Shown here: positions 55,229-64,000 of the stretch, piece by piece
Numbering within the stretch: the stretch's first letter is position 1
Layout: each line of letters begins with the position of its first letter
Assembly: GCA_963750915.1 (NCBI GenBank)
Contig: CAVVSF010000007.1
Location: forward strand, 1,302,001 to 1,366,000
DNA: 64,000 nt
Source of the DNA: DATBJJ01 sp963750915
GTDB taxonomy: Bacteria > Acidobacteriota > Vicinamibacteria > Vicinamibacterales > 2-12-FULL-66-21
Reading direction: 5' to 3'
Notes under the pieces: model-generated
Database searches by the model: none
The model's input: only the letters and a program-made list of their open reading frames with translations
What the model was told of the DNA's origin: nothing
Position numbers and translations under genes: made by a program

Positions 55229-57164
55229 ATGCGCACTGCCAAGAAGACCGCTCCGTGGATAGTCCTGTTGCTTGCGGGGGCCGCCGCGCCGGCCAGCGCC
55301 CAGACATCGGCGCCAGCAGCCTTGCTGCCCGCCGTCGCGACCAACGACAACCGCCAGGCCGCAGGGACGATGCGCGACGGCACGCTGACGCTGAGGCTGC
55401 GGGCGAGCGAGGGGCTCTGGCGGCCGGAGGGCGATGCCGGCCCGGCGCTCCGCATCCAGGCCTTTGGCGAGGAAGGCCGGCCGCTGCAGATCCCGTCGCC
55501 GCTGTTACGGGTTCGCGAAGGCACGCCGGTCGTCGCCGAGATTCGCAACGAGCTCGCCGATCCGCTGCGGCTGTTCGGCCTCTGCGATCGCGCCGCCGGC
55601 AAGTGCGCCGCGGTCGACGTCCCCGCCGGCGAATCCCGCCGCATCACGTTCACCAGCGGGCCGGCGGGCCTCTATCACTACTGGGCGACGACCATGGGGC
55701 TGCCGCTGATCGCGCGATCGGCCGAGGACACGCAGCTCTCGGGCGCGTTCGTCGTCGATCCGCGCGACGGCGAGGCGCCGTCCGACCGTGTCATCGTCGT
55801 CACCGACTGGACGAACGTCGACCGCGCGGCGCTGCTGGAGATTCTCGAGGCCGACGACATCGGCAAGGCGTTCATGAGCCGATCGCCGAAGTTCGCGTTC
55901 CCGATGAACGGCCTGCTGTGGCCGCACACGGAGCGGTTCCACTACCAGCTCGGCGAACGCGTGCGCTGGCGGGTCATCAACCTCAGCACCCAGGTGCACA
56001 CGATGCACCTGCACGGCTTCCATTTCGAGATCGAGGCGACCGGCGACGGCGGACGCGAAACGCGGTACGCCGAAGGGGACCGCCAGAGCGTCGTGACGCA
56101 GCTGATGCCGGCCGGGGCGACGCTGACGATGACATGGACGCCGGAGCGGGCCGGCAACTGGCTGTTTCACTGCCACGTCATGGCGCACGTGCATCCCGGC
56201 CTGCGGCTGACGCCGGCGACGGCGCACGCGGAACATCACGGCGCCGGCGATCCTGGCGCGGGCATGTCCGGAATGATCCTCGGTGTGACGGTGACGGGAC
56301 CCGAGCCCGCCAGCGGCGACGCCGCAAGTGGCGGAGGCGAGAAGGCTGACGCTGGTGATGGCAACCGAGCCGGCGCGGTACGGGAAGGACCCGGCGTTCG
56401 GGTTCATCGAGCTGGAGAAGGTGGAGAACGCGGATGCACCGATCCCCGGGCGCGTGCGCGTGCCCGTGCCTGGGCCGCAGCTCGTCCTCGAGCGCGGCCA
56501 TCCGGTCGAGATCACGCTGGTGAACCGACTCCCGGAGGCAACAGCGATCCACTGGCACGGCATGGAGCTCGACAGCTACTACGACGGCGTCCACGGCTGG
56601 AGCGGCGCCGGCCAGCGCATGACGCCGATGATCGCGCCCGGCGAGTCGTTCATCGTCCGCTTCACGCCGCCACGTGCCGGCACGTTCATGTATCACACGC
56701 ATCTGCACGACAACCGGCAGCTGCCGTCGGGGCTATACGGCGCGATGATCGTCGTCGATCGCGGCGCGGCGCACGACGTCAGCATCGACCACACGTTCGT
56801 GATCGGTCGCGGCGGGCCGCAGCCGTCGGCGTTGACGGTGGTGAACGGCGAAAACCAGCCGCCGGCGGCAGTGTGGAAGGCGGGCGCGACGCACCGCGTC
56901 CGCCTGATCAACATCACGCCGAGCGACATCTTCAGCGTGTCGCTGCAGTCAGGCGACGGCCCCGTGACGTGGCGCCCGGTCGCCAAGGACGGCGCGGCGC
57001 TGCCGCCGTCGCGCTGTCAGCCGGTGAGTGCGCGCCAGACGATAGGCGTCGGCGAGACCTACGACTTCGAGGTACAGGCGCCGCCGGGACGCTCGACGAT
57101 GTGGCTCGAAGTCCGCACCTCGGGAGGCCGCTGGATGGTGCAGGAACAGATCTTCGTGAAGTGA
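55229..57164 (+). CDS. Multicopper oxidase with copper motifs in permuted order (frameshifted)
   Basis: Exported cupredoxin-domain protein of 644 residues after removing one base near 56335; a signal peptide ends at APASAQ. Normal laccases carry HxHG and HxH first and HxxHxHG and HCHxxxH last. Here the first half ends with the C-terminal set: VHTMHLHG (H257, H260, H262) and WLFHCHVMAH (H314, C315, H316, H320). The second half holds the N-terminal set: IHWHG (H441, H443) and YHTH (H489, H491). In the remaining places the ligands are lost (LRLFGLC, YHYWATT). So one full type 1 plus trinuclear set seems to be built from both halves. The last domain ends without copper motifs. Substrate unknown. 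Confidence 0.85.
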
Positions 57165-57168
57165 GAAC

Positions 57169-58785
57169 CTACTTCAGCGGCTTGCGCGGCAGCTTCTCGT
57201 CCCGCATCGCGGCGTTGTAGGCGAAGATCGCGACGACCGTCGCGTGCTGGATCATGTCGTCGGCCTGCACCCGGTCGAAGGTGTCCATGTTGGAGTGGTG
57301 GGTGCGCGAGTTGTACTCGAGGCGATCGACCATGAACTGGAACGCGGGCAGGCCGACGGCATCGAACGACGAGTGATCGGTTGACGCCACCGAGCGCGGG
57401 CCGATGGCGGTGACGCCGAGATCCGCGAGCGGCTTCATCCACTGGCGGAAGATCGGCTCGGCCGCCGGGTTGCTCTGCAGCCAGATGCCACGGACGCGGC
57501 CGGTGCCGTTGTCGGAGTTGAAGTAGACCGAGAGGTTCTCGTGATCCGGCAGCAGCGTCCGGGTCGCAACGCTGCCGAAGTGCTGCTCGACGTAGGACCG
57601 CGAACCCAGCAGTCCCTGCTCTTCGCCGCCCCACAGCCCAATCCGGATCGTCCGCCGCGGCTTCGCACCGACAGTCTTCAGGATGCGCAGTGCTTCCATC
57701 ATGGCCGCCGAGCCGGTGGCGTTGTCGGTGGCGCCGGTGCCGGCGGCGACCGAGTCGAAGTGCGCGCCGAGCAGGACGACTTCATCCTTCAGTACCGGGT
57801 CGCTCCCCGGCAGCTCCGCGATGACGTTGAATCCGTTCGGCGTCGTCTCGTCGTGGAATCGCGTCTGGATGTTGAGCTCGACCCTGACCGGAAGATTCTT
57901 CTCGAGCACGCGGACCATCCGGTTGTAGTGCTCGACGGCGAGCGTGACCGTCGGCAGGCCGGTGCCGGCGTCGGCGCCGCGCGAGCCGCTGCCGGTCGGG
58001 AAGATCGTGCCGCCGTCCGGACGCTGTTGCCGCCACGAGAGCTCGCTGCCGCCGGCGGCCGTGTCCGAGTCGCCGCCACGATTGAAGAGCGCGACGACGC
58101 CTTCGTCCTTGTAGAACTGCTGCAGCTTCTGCGCGAAGCTGACGACATCGCCGCGTCCCGCGCCGCGGCCACCAGCCGTCCCTCGGCCCGCGGCCGCGCC
58201 CCGGCCGGCTGCCGGGGGCGGCACCGTCGCCGCTTCCGCGAACTCCGGCTCGGTCATGCGCAGCACGAAGGGCCCCTCGAGCATGCGCACGGCGCGCTTT
58301 GGCTGGGTCAGGACGATCTTGTCCTTGAGCTTGCCGCGAAACTTCTGGAAGTCGGCCTCCGTCGCGATCTGCGCGAGGATGACGTCAGCGGTGACCGGGC
58401 CGTTGGTGCCGGGCGTCCACGCGCCAGGGAAGCCGATGAGCGGTTCGATCTGCGGTTCGATCAGGTGAGCGCTGAAGCGCTCGAGCGTCCAGCCCTTGCC
58501 GAACGCGAAGGGCTCGCGATGACCGTTGGCGAGCCCCCACTCGCTGAACTTCTTCAGCGCCCACTCGCTCGCCTGCATGATGCCCGGGCCGCCGGTCAGC
58601 CGCGGACCGTAGACGTCGCTGAGCCAGCTGATGTGGTCCATGACCTGCGAACGCTTCAGCCCCTCCTCGCGAATCTTCGCGATCATCGCGGTATCGAGCG
58701 TCTCGGCTGCCGGGACCGGGGCCTGCGCCTGCGGCGCAGCGACTATCGCGACCATGGCGAGGCAGAGCAGGAATCGTCGTGTCAT
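57169..58785 (-). CDS. Exported M28-family zinc peptidase
   Basis: Protein of 538 residues. ATG 58785 gives a signal peptide (MTRRFLLCLAMVAIVAAPQAQA); an in-frame start further upstream would add 26 unrelated residues. A PA-like insert (about 120-270, with a Gly/Arg/Ala-rich loop RGAAAGRGTAGGRGAGRG) precedes the peptidase core. Zinc ligands of the M28 type are visible: His-Asp in LGAHFDSVAAGTGATDNATG, Glu-Glu in WGGEEQGLLG, Asp in YFNSDNGTGR and His in SRTHHSNMDTFD. It probably removes N-terminal residues from peptides in the periplasm. It converges with the oxidase gene (5 bases apart). Confidence 0.88.
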   Translation of the reverse strand: MTRRFLLCLAMVAIVAAPQAQAPVPAAETLDTAMIAKIREEGLKRSQVMDHISWLSDVYGPRLTGGPGIMQASEWALKKFSEWGLANGHREPFAFGKGWTLERFSAHLIEPQIEPLIGFPGAWTPGTNGPVTADVILAQIATEADFQKFRGKLKDKIVLTQPKRAVRMLEGPFVLRMTEPEFAEAATVPPPAAGRGAAAGRGTAGGRGAGRGDVVSFAQKLQQFYKDEGVVALFNRGGDSDTAAGGSELSWRQQRPDGGTIFPTGSGSRGADAGTGLPTVTLAVEHYNRMVRVLEKNLPVRVELNIQTRFHDETTPNGFNVIAELPGSDPVLKDEVVLLGAHFDSVAAGTGATDNATGSAAMMEALRILKTVGAKPRRTIRIGLWGGEEQGLLGSRSYVEQHFGSVATRTLLPDHENLSVYFNSDNGTGRVRGIWLQSNPAAEPIFRQWMKPLADLGVTAIGPRSVASTDHSSFDAVGLPAFQFMVDRLEYNSRTHHSNMDTFDRVQADDMIQHATVVAIFAYNAAMRDEKLPRKPLK

Positions 58786-58883
58786 AGGAAAGGTGAGCGT
58801 AGCACCCGGGTTCGTCCGGCGGCAACGCGGCCACGACAGTGGACGGCTTACGCCGGCCTGCATTACTCGCGACGAGACGCCGC

Positions 58884-59175
58884 GACGCGAGATGATCGAC
58901 GTCGATCACGTCACCGGCGGGCGTGACGACGTCGGGGCGGGGCGACGTGTGAGCGCCGTGACGGCGCAGGCGGTAAACGGGCCCGCAGCGGGTCCGATCG
59001 GCGGCGGCGCTGATTCGTCTCCGGCGGTCGAGGAACCTCGTTGTCGAACCGATGCTTTACCGGCGTCCGGCAAACCCCAACCCGTCGCCGCATCGTGAGC
59101 CGTGCCGCGGAGGGTCCGTTTTCCACGGCGCGAAGTCGGCGCCCTGGCCCGACGTCGTCACGACCGCGGTCACGT
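58884..59175 (+). repeat. 292-base direct repeat unit, copy 1
   Basis: Unit running from GACGCGAGATGA to GACCGCGGTCACGT. By eye, roughly nine of ten positions agree with copy 2, with scattered single changes and small indels. It contains a short stem CGGGCCCG-CAG-CGGGTCC, GATTCGTCTC, CGATGCTTTACCGGCGTCCGGCAA and CCGTTTTCCACGGCGCGAAG. I do not recognise it as a known RNA or mobile element. Confidence 0.8.
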
Positions 59176-59205
59176 CGCCTGGGGATGGCTGCCCTCGCGA
59201 CGAGA

Positions 59206-59465
59206 CGCCGCGACGAGGCTGGCTGGCCAGGCCCGCAACTCCGCTCGCCGGGAACGGCGCCTCCGCTCGTAATCTGCCGCTGCCGCGTCGTGTACGAGCT
59301 GTTCAGCGACGACAGTTGTCAGGCGCTCGCGGCCCGGCGTTGCTATTTAGCAGCGGCACGGATCACACGGTCGGAACACGACGCGAGGAATCGCTCCGCC
59401 GCCGTTCCTGCTTCGCAGTGCGTCGGCTCGCTCCACGGGCCTGACCAGCCAGCCTCGCCGCGGCG
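59206..59465. repeat. Inverted repeat of 30 bases around a 200-base core
   Basis: Left arm 59206-59235 and right arm 59436-59465 are reverse complements with two mismatches (core GAGGCTGGCTGG). Shorter matches continue inwards for some bases (GGAACGG, CGTCGTGT). The enclosed 200 bases hold no gene. The element lies exactly between the two 292-base direct repeats. A small non-autonomous element is possible, but no target-site duplication is clear. Confidence 0.6.
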
Positions 59466-59470
59466 TTCGG

Positions 59471-59763
59471 GACGCGAGATGAGCCGCGTCGATTGACGCG
59501 CACCCGCGGGCGTGACGACGTCGGGTCGGGGCGACGCGTGAGCGCCGTGACAGCGCAGCCGAAAAACGGGCCCGCAGCGGGTCCCATCGGCGGCGGCGCT
59601 GATTCGTCTCAAGCGGTCGAGTGACCTCGTTGCCGAACCGATGCTTTACCGGCGTCCGGCAACCCCAAGCCGCCGCCGCATCGTGAGCCGCGCCGCGGAG
59701 GGTCCGTTTTCCACGGCGCGAAGTCGGCGCCACGGCCCGACGTCGTCACGACCGCGGTCACGT
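59471..59763 (+). repeat. 292-base direct repeat unit, copy 2
   Basis: Second copy of the unit at 58884; it ends about 155 bases before addB. Differences from copy 1 include AAAAACGGGCCCG for TAAACGGGCCCG and a change in the loop region after GATTCGTCTC; the TTTACCGGCGTCCGGCAA and GTTTTCCACGGCGCGAAGTCGGCGCC blocks are unchanged. Confidence 0.8.
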
Positions 59764-59918
59764 GGCCACAAGTGTGTGTGTGCTACGTTGGCGTGCGTTC
59801 CGATCTCACCAATCGGCAGCCGGTGTAACGGCGGTCCCGATTCTCGTGTACTCTTGGGACACGACTGCGGGCGCAGTCGTCACGGCAACCCGGCACGGCG
59901 TCCGGAGGCGATCATCAG

Positions 59919-62900
59919 ATGTCTTCCTCGACTTCCACTCTCCGCATCATCGAAAGCGCTGAAGCCGCGGTCCGCCTGCGTGAGGCGGAGACTTGGCTGA
60001 TCGCGCGGCCGCATCGCGGCGCGCTCATCGTCTCGGCATCTCGCGGCGCGGCCGACGATCTGGCGCGGAAGGTGGCGCTCGCGCAGGGCGCCACGGCCGG
60101 CCTGCATCGCTTCAGCTTCGCCCAGCTGGCAGCGCGGCTCGCCGCGCCGGTGCTCGCCGCCCGCGGCATCGCGCCGGCGACGCTCGTCGGCGCCGAGGCG
60201 GTCGCGGCGCGCGCGACCTTCGATGCGCGCCAGCAGGGCCAGCTCACCTACTTCGACAGCGTCGCCGGAACGCCCGGCTTTCCGCGGGCGCTGGCGCGCA
60301 CCCTGCACGAGCTGGCGATGGCCGGCGTCGCGGCCGAGCGCCTCCGCGGCCTGCCGCTCGGCGGCGCCGACCTGGCGCGGCTCCTCGAAGGCTTCGACGA
60401 ACAGTTCGCTGCCGCCTCGGCAACCGGGCGCGCGGCGTTGTTCGAAGCCGCGAGCGAGGGCGTCGCCGCAACCTCGATGCCGCTGGTGCTCCTCGACGTG
60501 CCGATGGAATCGGCGATCGAGTTCGAGCTGGCGCGCCGCCTGATTGCCGCCGCGCCGGACACCCTCATCACGGTGCCGTTCGGCGACGTCGCGACGCGCG
60601 ACTACCTGAATCGGCTCGGCGTCGAGATCGAGACGCGGGCGCCCGGCGGCGACACCGACCTCGCGGCGCTGCGGCGCTCGCTCTTCGCTCCCGGCCAGCC
60701 GCCGTCGCGCGAGAAGCGCGGCGACGTCCGGCTGTTCTCCGCGCCGGGCGAAGGGCGCGAATGCGTCGAGATCGCCCGCCGCATCCTCGCCGAAGCGCGG
60801 CAGGGCGTGAAGTTCGACGAGATGGCGGTGTTCCTGCGCTCGCCGCGCGAGTATCTCGGCCTGCTCGAGAACGCCTTCGAGCGCGCCGGCATCGCTGCCT
60901 GGTTCGATCGCGGCGCCCGCCGGCCGCACCCATCCGGCCGCGCCTTCCTCGCCATCCTGAGCTGCGGCGTCGAGCGGCTGTCGGCGATCCGCTTCGCCGA
61001 GTACCTGTCGCTCGCCCAGGTCCCTGAGATCGACACCGACACGCCGCCGGAAACATTGCCGCCGGCCGACGAGTTCGTCGCCGGTTTCCTCGGCAGCCAG
61101 CCATCGCCGGCCGATCTCGACACCGCCGCGGCGTCCCGGCCCGTTGACGACGACTCGGCGGTCGTCGACGGCGCCCTGCGCGCGCCGTGGAAGTGGGAGC
61201 GACTGATCGTCGAGGCCTCGGTCGTCGGCGGCGATCCCGAACGCTGGCGGCGCCGGCTCAACGGCCTGCGCGAGCACTACGAGGCCCAGATCAAGGAAGA
61301 GCGGCGGCGCGAGGATCCCGAATCGCCGCGGCTGGCCGGGCTCGAGCGCGATCGCCGCAATCTCGATCATCTCGCCAGCTTTGCGCTGCCGATCATCGAA
61401 ACGCTGGCCTCGTGGCCGGCGAAGGCGACGTGGGGCGAATGGCTCGATCGCTTCGGCGAGCTGGCGCCGCGCGTCCTCCGCCGCTCGGCGCGCGTCGTCC
61501 GCGTGCTCGGCGAGCTGCGGGCGATGAGCGCGATCGGACCGGTCGCGCTCGAGGAGGCGCGCGACGTCCTCGCCGAGCGCCTGCGCACGTTCGACGAGCA
61601 GCCGCCGGCCGATCGCTACGGCCGCGTCTTCGTCGGCAGCCCGCACCAGGCCCGCGGCCGCGCCTTCACGGTGGTGTTCGTGCCCGGCCTCGCCGAGCGG
61701 CTCTTTCCGCAGAAGCTGCGCGAGGATCCGCTGCTGCTCGACGAGGAGATGCGGCGGCCGCTCGGCGCCGGCCTGGTTGAACAGGACAACCGCGCCGAGA
61801 CCGAACGCCTGCTGCTGTGGCTCGCGGTCGGCGCCGCGACCGATCGCCTGTGGTTGTCGTATCCGCGGCTCGACGTCGCCGGGGCGCGGCCGCGCGTACC
61901 TTCCTTCTACGTCCTCGACGTCATGCGCGCCATCCTCGGCACTATCCCGCATCACGAGCTCCTGCAGCGCGAGGCCGCCGCTGCCGGCGGCGCCAGGCTC
62001 GACTGGCCGGCGCCCGCCGATCCGGGCGCCGCGATCGACGACGTCGAGCACGATCTGGCGACGCTGCGCTCGCTCATCGATACACCCGACCGGGCTTCGG
62101 TACGGGGCCACGCCCACTACCTCCTCGGCCTCAACCCGGCCTTGAGACGATCGGTGACACGCCGCTGGGTCCGGGCCCGATCGCGCTGGCTGCCGCAGGA
62201 CGGCCTCGTTCGGGTCACGCCGGCGCTCAAGCCGATGCTCGACGCGCAGCGGCTCGGCGCCCGGCCGTACTCGGTCTCGGCGTTGCAAAAGTTCTCGACC
62301 TGCCCGTACCAGTTCGTCCTCTCGGCGATCTACCGTTTCGCGCCGCACGACGCGCCAGAGCCGCTCCAGCGGCTCGATCCGCTGACTCGCGGCTCGCTCT
62401 TCCATGAAGTCCAGGCCCACGTCCTGCGCGAGCTCCAGGACGCCGGGAGCCTGCCGTTGGCGTCCGGCGGTGTCAACGCGGCGCTGGACACGCTGACGGC
62501 CGCGCTCGCCGAGATCGCCGGCGCCTATCGTGAGCGGCTCGCGCCGGCGATCGAGCGGGTGTGGCGCGACGAGATCGCCGCGCTCGGCCGCGATCTCCGG
62601 GTGTGGATCCGCAAGCTGCCGGAAGCCGCGCCGTGGACGCCTGAGTTCTTCGAGTACAGCTTCGGCCTCGCGGACGAAGGCCGAGACGCGCGCAGCCGGC
62701 CGGAGCCGGTCCGCATCGACGATCGCTTCATCCTCCGCGGCTCGGTCGACGTCATCGAGACCAGGGCCGGCTCCCCCGACCTCCGCATCACCGATCACAA
62801 GACCGGACGCAACCGCACCAACCCGCGCATGGTGATCGGCGGCGGCGGCACGCTGCAGCCGGTGATCTACGGGCTCGCGATCGAGCAGATCTTCGACCGG

Positions 62901-63176
62901 CCGGTGCGCGAAGGCCGCCTGTTCTTCGCGACGACGGCCGGCGGCTTCGCCGAGCACCCGGTGCCGCTCAGCGACGCCAATCGCCGCGCCGGCCTCGAGG
63001 CGCTCGAGATCATCGATCGCGCGATCGAGCTCGGGTTCCTGCCGGCGGCGCCGGCCGAGCGCGCCTGCGCCTGGTGCGACTTCCGTCCCGTCTGCGGCCC
63101 CGACGAGGCACGGCACGTGTCGCGCAAGGCGGCCGAGCCGCTGGCCGACCTCGCCGCGCTGCGGGAGATGCCATGA
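59919..63176 (+). CDS. addB: AddB-like PD-(D/E)XK nuclease/helicase subunit
   Basis: Protein of 1085 residues, starting MSSSTSTLRIIESAEAAVRLREAETW. The N-terminal two thirds are an inactive helicase-like body; the C-terminal 280 residues form an iron-sulfur PD-(D/E)XK nuclease. The nuclease motifs are the His in GSLFHEVQAHVL, the Asp in RGSVDVIETR and D-x-K in ITDHKTGRNR. The cluster cysteines are one in FSTCPYQF and three in ACAWCDFRPVCGP. With AddA it would resect double-strand breaks and load RecA. The helicase P-loop is not evident at the N-terminus (ALIVSASRGAADDL), consistent with AddB of the proteobacterial type. The stop overlaps the addA start (ATGA). Confidence 0.85.
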   Translation: MSSSTSTLRIIESAEAAVRLREAETWLIARPHRGALIVSASRGAADDLARKVALAQGATAGLHRFSFAQLAARLAAPVLAARGIAPATLVGAEAVAARATFDARQQGQLTYFDSVAGTPGFPRALARTLHELAMAGVAAERLRGLPLGGADLARLLEGFDEQFAAASATGRAALFEAASEGVAATSMPLVLLDVPMESAIEFELARRLIAAAPDTLITVPFGDVATRDYLNRLGVEIETRAPGGDTDLAALRRSLFAPGQPPSREKRGDVRLFSAPGEGRECVEIARRILAEARQGVKFDEMAVFLRSPREYLGLLENAFERAGIAAWFDRGARRPHPSGRAFLAILSCGVERLSAIRFAEYLSLAQVPEIDTDTPPETLPPADEFVAGFLGSQPSPADLDTAAASRPVDDDSAVVDGALRAPWKWERLIVEASVVGGDPERWRRRLNGLREHYEAQIKEERRREDPESPRLAGLERDRRNLDHLASFALPIIETLASWPAKATWGEWLDRFGELAPRVLRRSARVVRVLGELRAMSAIGPVALEEARDVLAERLRTFDEQPPADRYGRVFVGSPHQARGRAFTVVFVPGLAERLFPQKLREDPLLLDEEMRRPLGAGLVEQDNRAETERLLLWLAVGAATDRLWLSYPRLDVAGARPRVPSFYVLDVMRAILGTIPHHELLQREAAAAGGARLDWPAPADPGAAIDDVEHDLATLRSLIDTPDRASVRGHAHYLLGLNPALRRSVTRRWVRARSRWLPQDGLVRVTPALKPMLDAQRLGARPYSVSALQKFSTCPYQFVLSAIYRFAPHDAPEPLQRLDPLTRGSLFHEVQAHVLRELQDAGSLPLASGGVNAALDTLTAALAEIAGAYRERLAPAIERVWRDEIAALGRDLRVWIRKLPEAAPWTPEFFEYSFGLADEGRDARSRPEPVRIDDRFILRGSVDVIETRAGSPDLRITDHKTGRNRTNPRMVIGGGGTLQPVIYGLAIEQIFDRPVREGRLFFATTAGGFAEHPVPLSDANRRAGLEALEIIDRAIELGFLPAAPAERACAWCDFRPVCGPDEARHVSRKAAEPLADLAALREMP

Positions 63177-64000
63177 CGTCGCCCCCTGACATCGCCGACG
63201 CTGCCGCCCGCGGGACCATCGAACGCGATCTCGACGCCACGCTCATCGTCGAGGCCGCCGCCGGCACCGGCAAGACGACCGCGCTCGTCGGCCGCATCGT
63301 CCGCATCATCAGCGAAGGCCGGTCGCTCATCCGCGACATCGTCGCGGTCACGTTCACCGAGAAGGCCGCGGGCGAACTGAAGCTGCGGCTGCGCGAGCAG
63401 CTCGACACCGCGCGGCAGTCGGCCGCCGCCGGGGCGCGCGAGCGACTCGACCTGGCGCTGCATCAGCTCGAAGAAGCGCACATCGGCACGATTCACGCCT
63501 TCTGCGCCGATCTGCTCCGCGAGCGCCCGGTCGAGGCCGGTATCGATCCGCTGTTCGAGGTACCTGACCGAGCCCGCCTCCGCGCGGCTCTTCGACGAGG
63601 CGTTCGGGCGCTGGCTCCAGGACGTCCTCGCCGACCCGCCGGAAGGTGTCCGCCGGGCGCTGCGCCGCTCGTCGTTCGGCGGCGACGACGGTCCTGTCGA
63701 TCGGCTGCGCAAGGCGGCGTGGGACCTGGCGCAGTGGCGCGACTTCACCGCGCCGTGGACGCGCAACCCGTTCAACCGTGAAGCCGACATCGACGGCGTC
63801 GTCAGGCTGCTGCACGAGACCGCCGACCTGACCCGCAACCCGGCGTCGCGCAACGATCCGCTGTTCTACGGTACCGATGCGGTGCGGCGCCTCAGCGACG
63901 AGATCGGCCTGCAGCAGGCGTTTGGCGACGACGGCGCCGCCGACTACGACGGCTGGGAGAGCGGGCTCGCCGATCTGTCGCGCGACCGGGCGCTGGCGCA
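63173..64000 (+). CDS. addA: AddA-like UvrD/Rep-family helicase, N-terminal part (window edge, frameshifted)
   Basis: Only the first 270 or so residues are in the window. Motif Q/I: LDATLIVEAAAGTGKTTALVGRIVRIISEG (Walker A GTGKTT); motif Ia: IVAVTFTEKAAGELKLRLRE; motif Ib: IGTIHAFCADLLRERPVEAGIDPLFEV, all typical of AddA/RecB helicases. At 63559-63563 an extra G in GGTAC breaks the frame; the second frame continues YLTEPASARLFDEAFGRWLQDVLADPPEGVRRALRRSSF. The nuclease domain at the AddA C-terminus, if present, lies outside. Translation is coupled to addB. Confidence 0.85.

Larger units (their letters stand above)
58786..59918. other. 1.1-kb gene-free region with direct and inverted repeats
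   Basis: No open frame here has family features; all are Arg/Ala-rich by-products of the GC-rich repeats. The region contains two direct copies of a 292-base unit, a shorter direct repeat of 22 bases, and an internal inverted repeat (listed separately). Near the downstream end a hairpin ACGACTGC-GGGC-GCAGTCGT lies at 59861-59880, and GGAGG (59904-59908) serves addB. Confidence 0.8.

Noticed and set aside
58884..59763. Integron attC sites or an insertion sequence in the repeat region
   Set aside because: No attC core pattern, integrase or transposase reading frame could be found; repeat spacing does not fit gene cassettes.
59880..63116. Open frame of 1078 codons on the minus strand opposite addB
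   Set aside because: It is Arg/Glu/Ala-rich mirror coding of a GC-rich gene; addB on the plus strand has complete nuclease motifs and a ribosome site.
141..63700. Programmed ribosomal frameshifting as an explanation of the broken genes
   Set aside because: Breaks occur in unrelated genes without shared slippery sequence or downstream structure, and both insertions and G-run deletions are seen.

Overview
This is a high-GC bacterial chromosome segment with about 43 protein-coding genes and no rRNA, tRNA, prophage, transposase or CRISPR array that I can see. The gene repertoire points to Acidobacteriota, most likely a Vicinamibacteria-type lineage. It includes winged-helix/PD40-propeller fusion proteins, carboxypeptidase-regulatory-like secreted proteins, N-acyl-D-amino-acid deacylases, S9, M28 and M29 peptidases, PQQ-type propellers, DUF2721 and a type III glutamine synthetase. 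This assignment is an inference from gene content, not from a marker gene.

Layout. 141-9032: secreted proteins, a two-gene ABC exporter (FtsX-type permease plus LolD-type ATPase) and a GT4 glycosyltransferase, all on the minus strand. 9072-15707: three tandem paralogues of a winged-helix/transmembrane/PD40-propeller protein. 15942-22440: a small exported HExxH protein, an aldehyde dehydrogenase/acyl-adenylating enzyme pair that resembles LuxC/LuxE, MalQ, an aminotransferase and a DinB-fold protein. 22453-28757: a secreted GH42-like protein, an S9 peptidase, a PLP-dependent dehydratase and a second aminotransferase. 28912-30947: membrane protein, ECF sigma factor and zinc-finger anti-sigma factor. 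30949-43755: two amidohydrolases of the D-aminoacylase family (one without the usual metal motif), a methyltransferase/membrane-MutS/GT-C operon, and assorted hydrolases. 44298-47089: GSIII glutamine synthetase, diverging from a PadR regulator. 47103-58785: a polytopic membrane protein, DNA polymerase IV, a NYN/OST-HTH protein with a coupled small membrane protein, a PQQ propeller, a double cyclophilin, a multicopper oxidase with permuted copper motifs and an M28 peptidase. 58786-59918 is a gene-free, repeat-rich stretch. 59919 to the end is an AddB/AddA-type recombination nuclease operon, cut by the window edge.

A strong feature of the window is about 20 single-base frameshifts spread over 15 genes, including glnN, malQ and addA. 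Nearly all need one base removed; two sit in six-G runs where the frame needs seven. Correcting them gives full-length proteins, so I read them as base-calling errors rather than pseudogenes, and give each gene its full span. Intergenic spaces carry several families of short repeats (a perfect palindrome, GGAGCT/AGCTCC hairpins, a hairpin-containing composite repeat, and locus-specific 7-8 bp tandem repeats).
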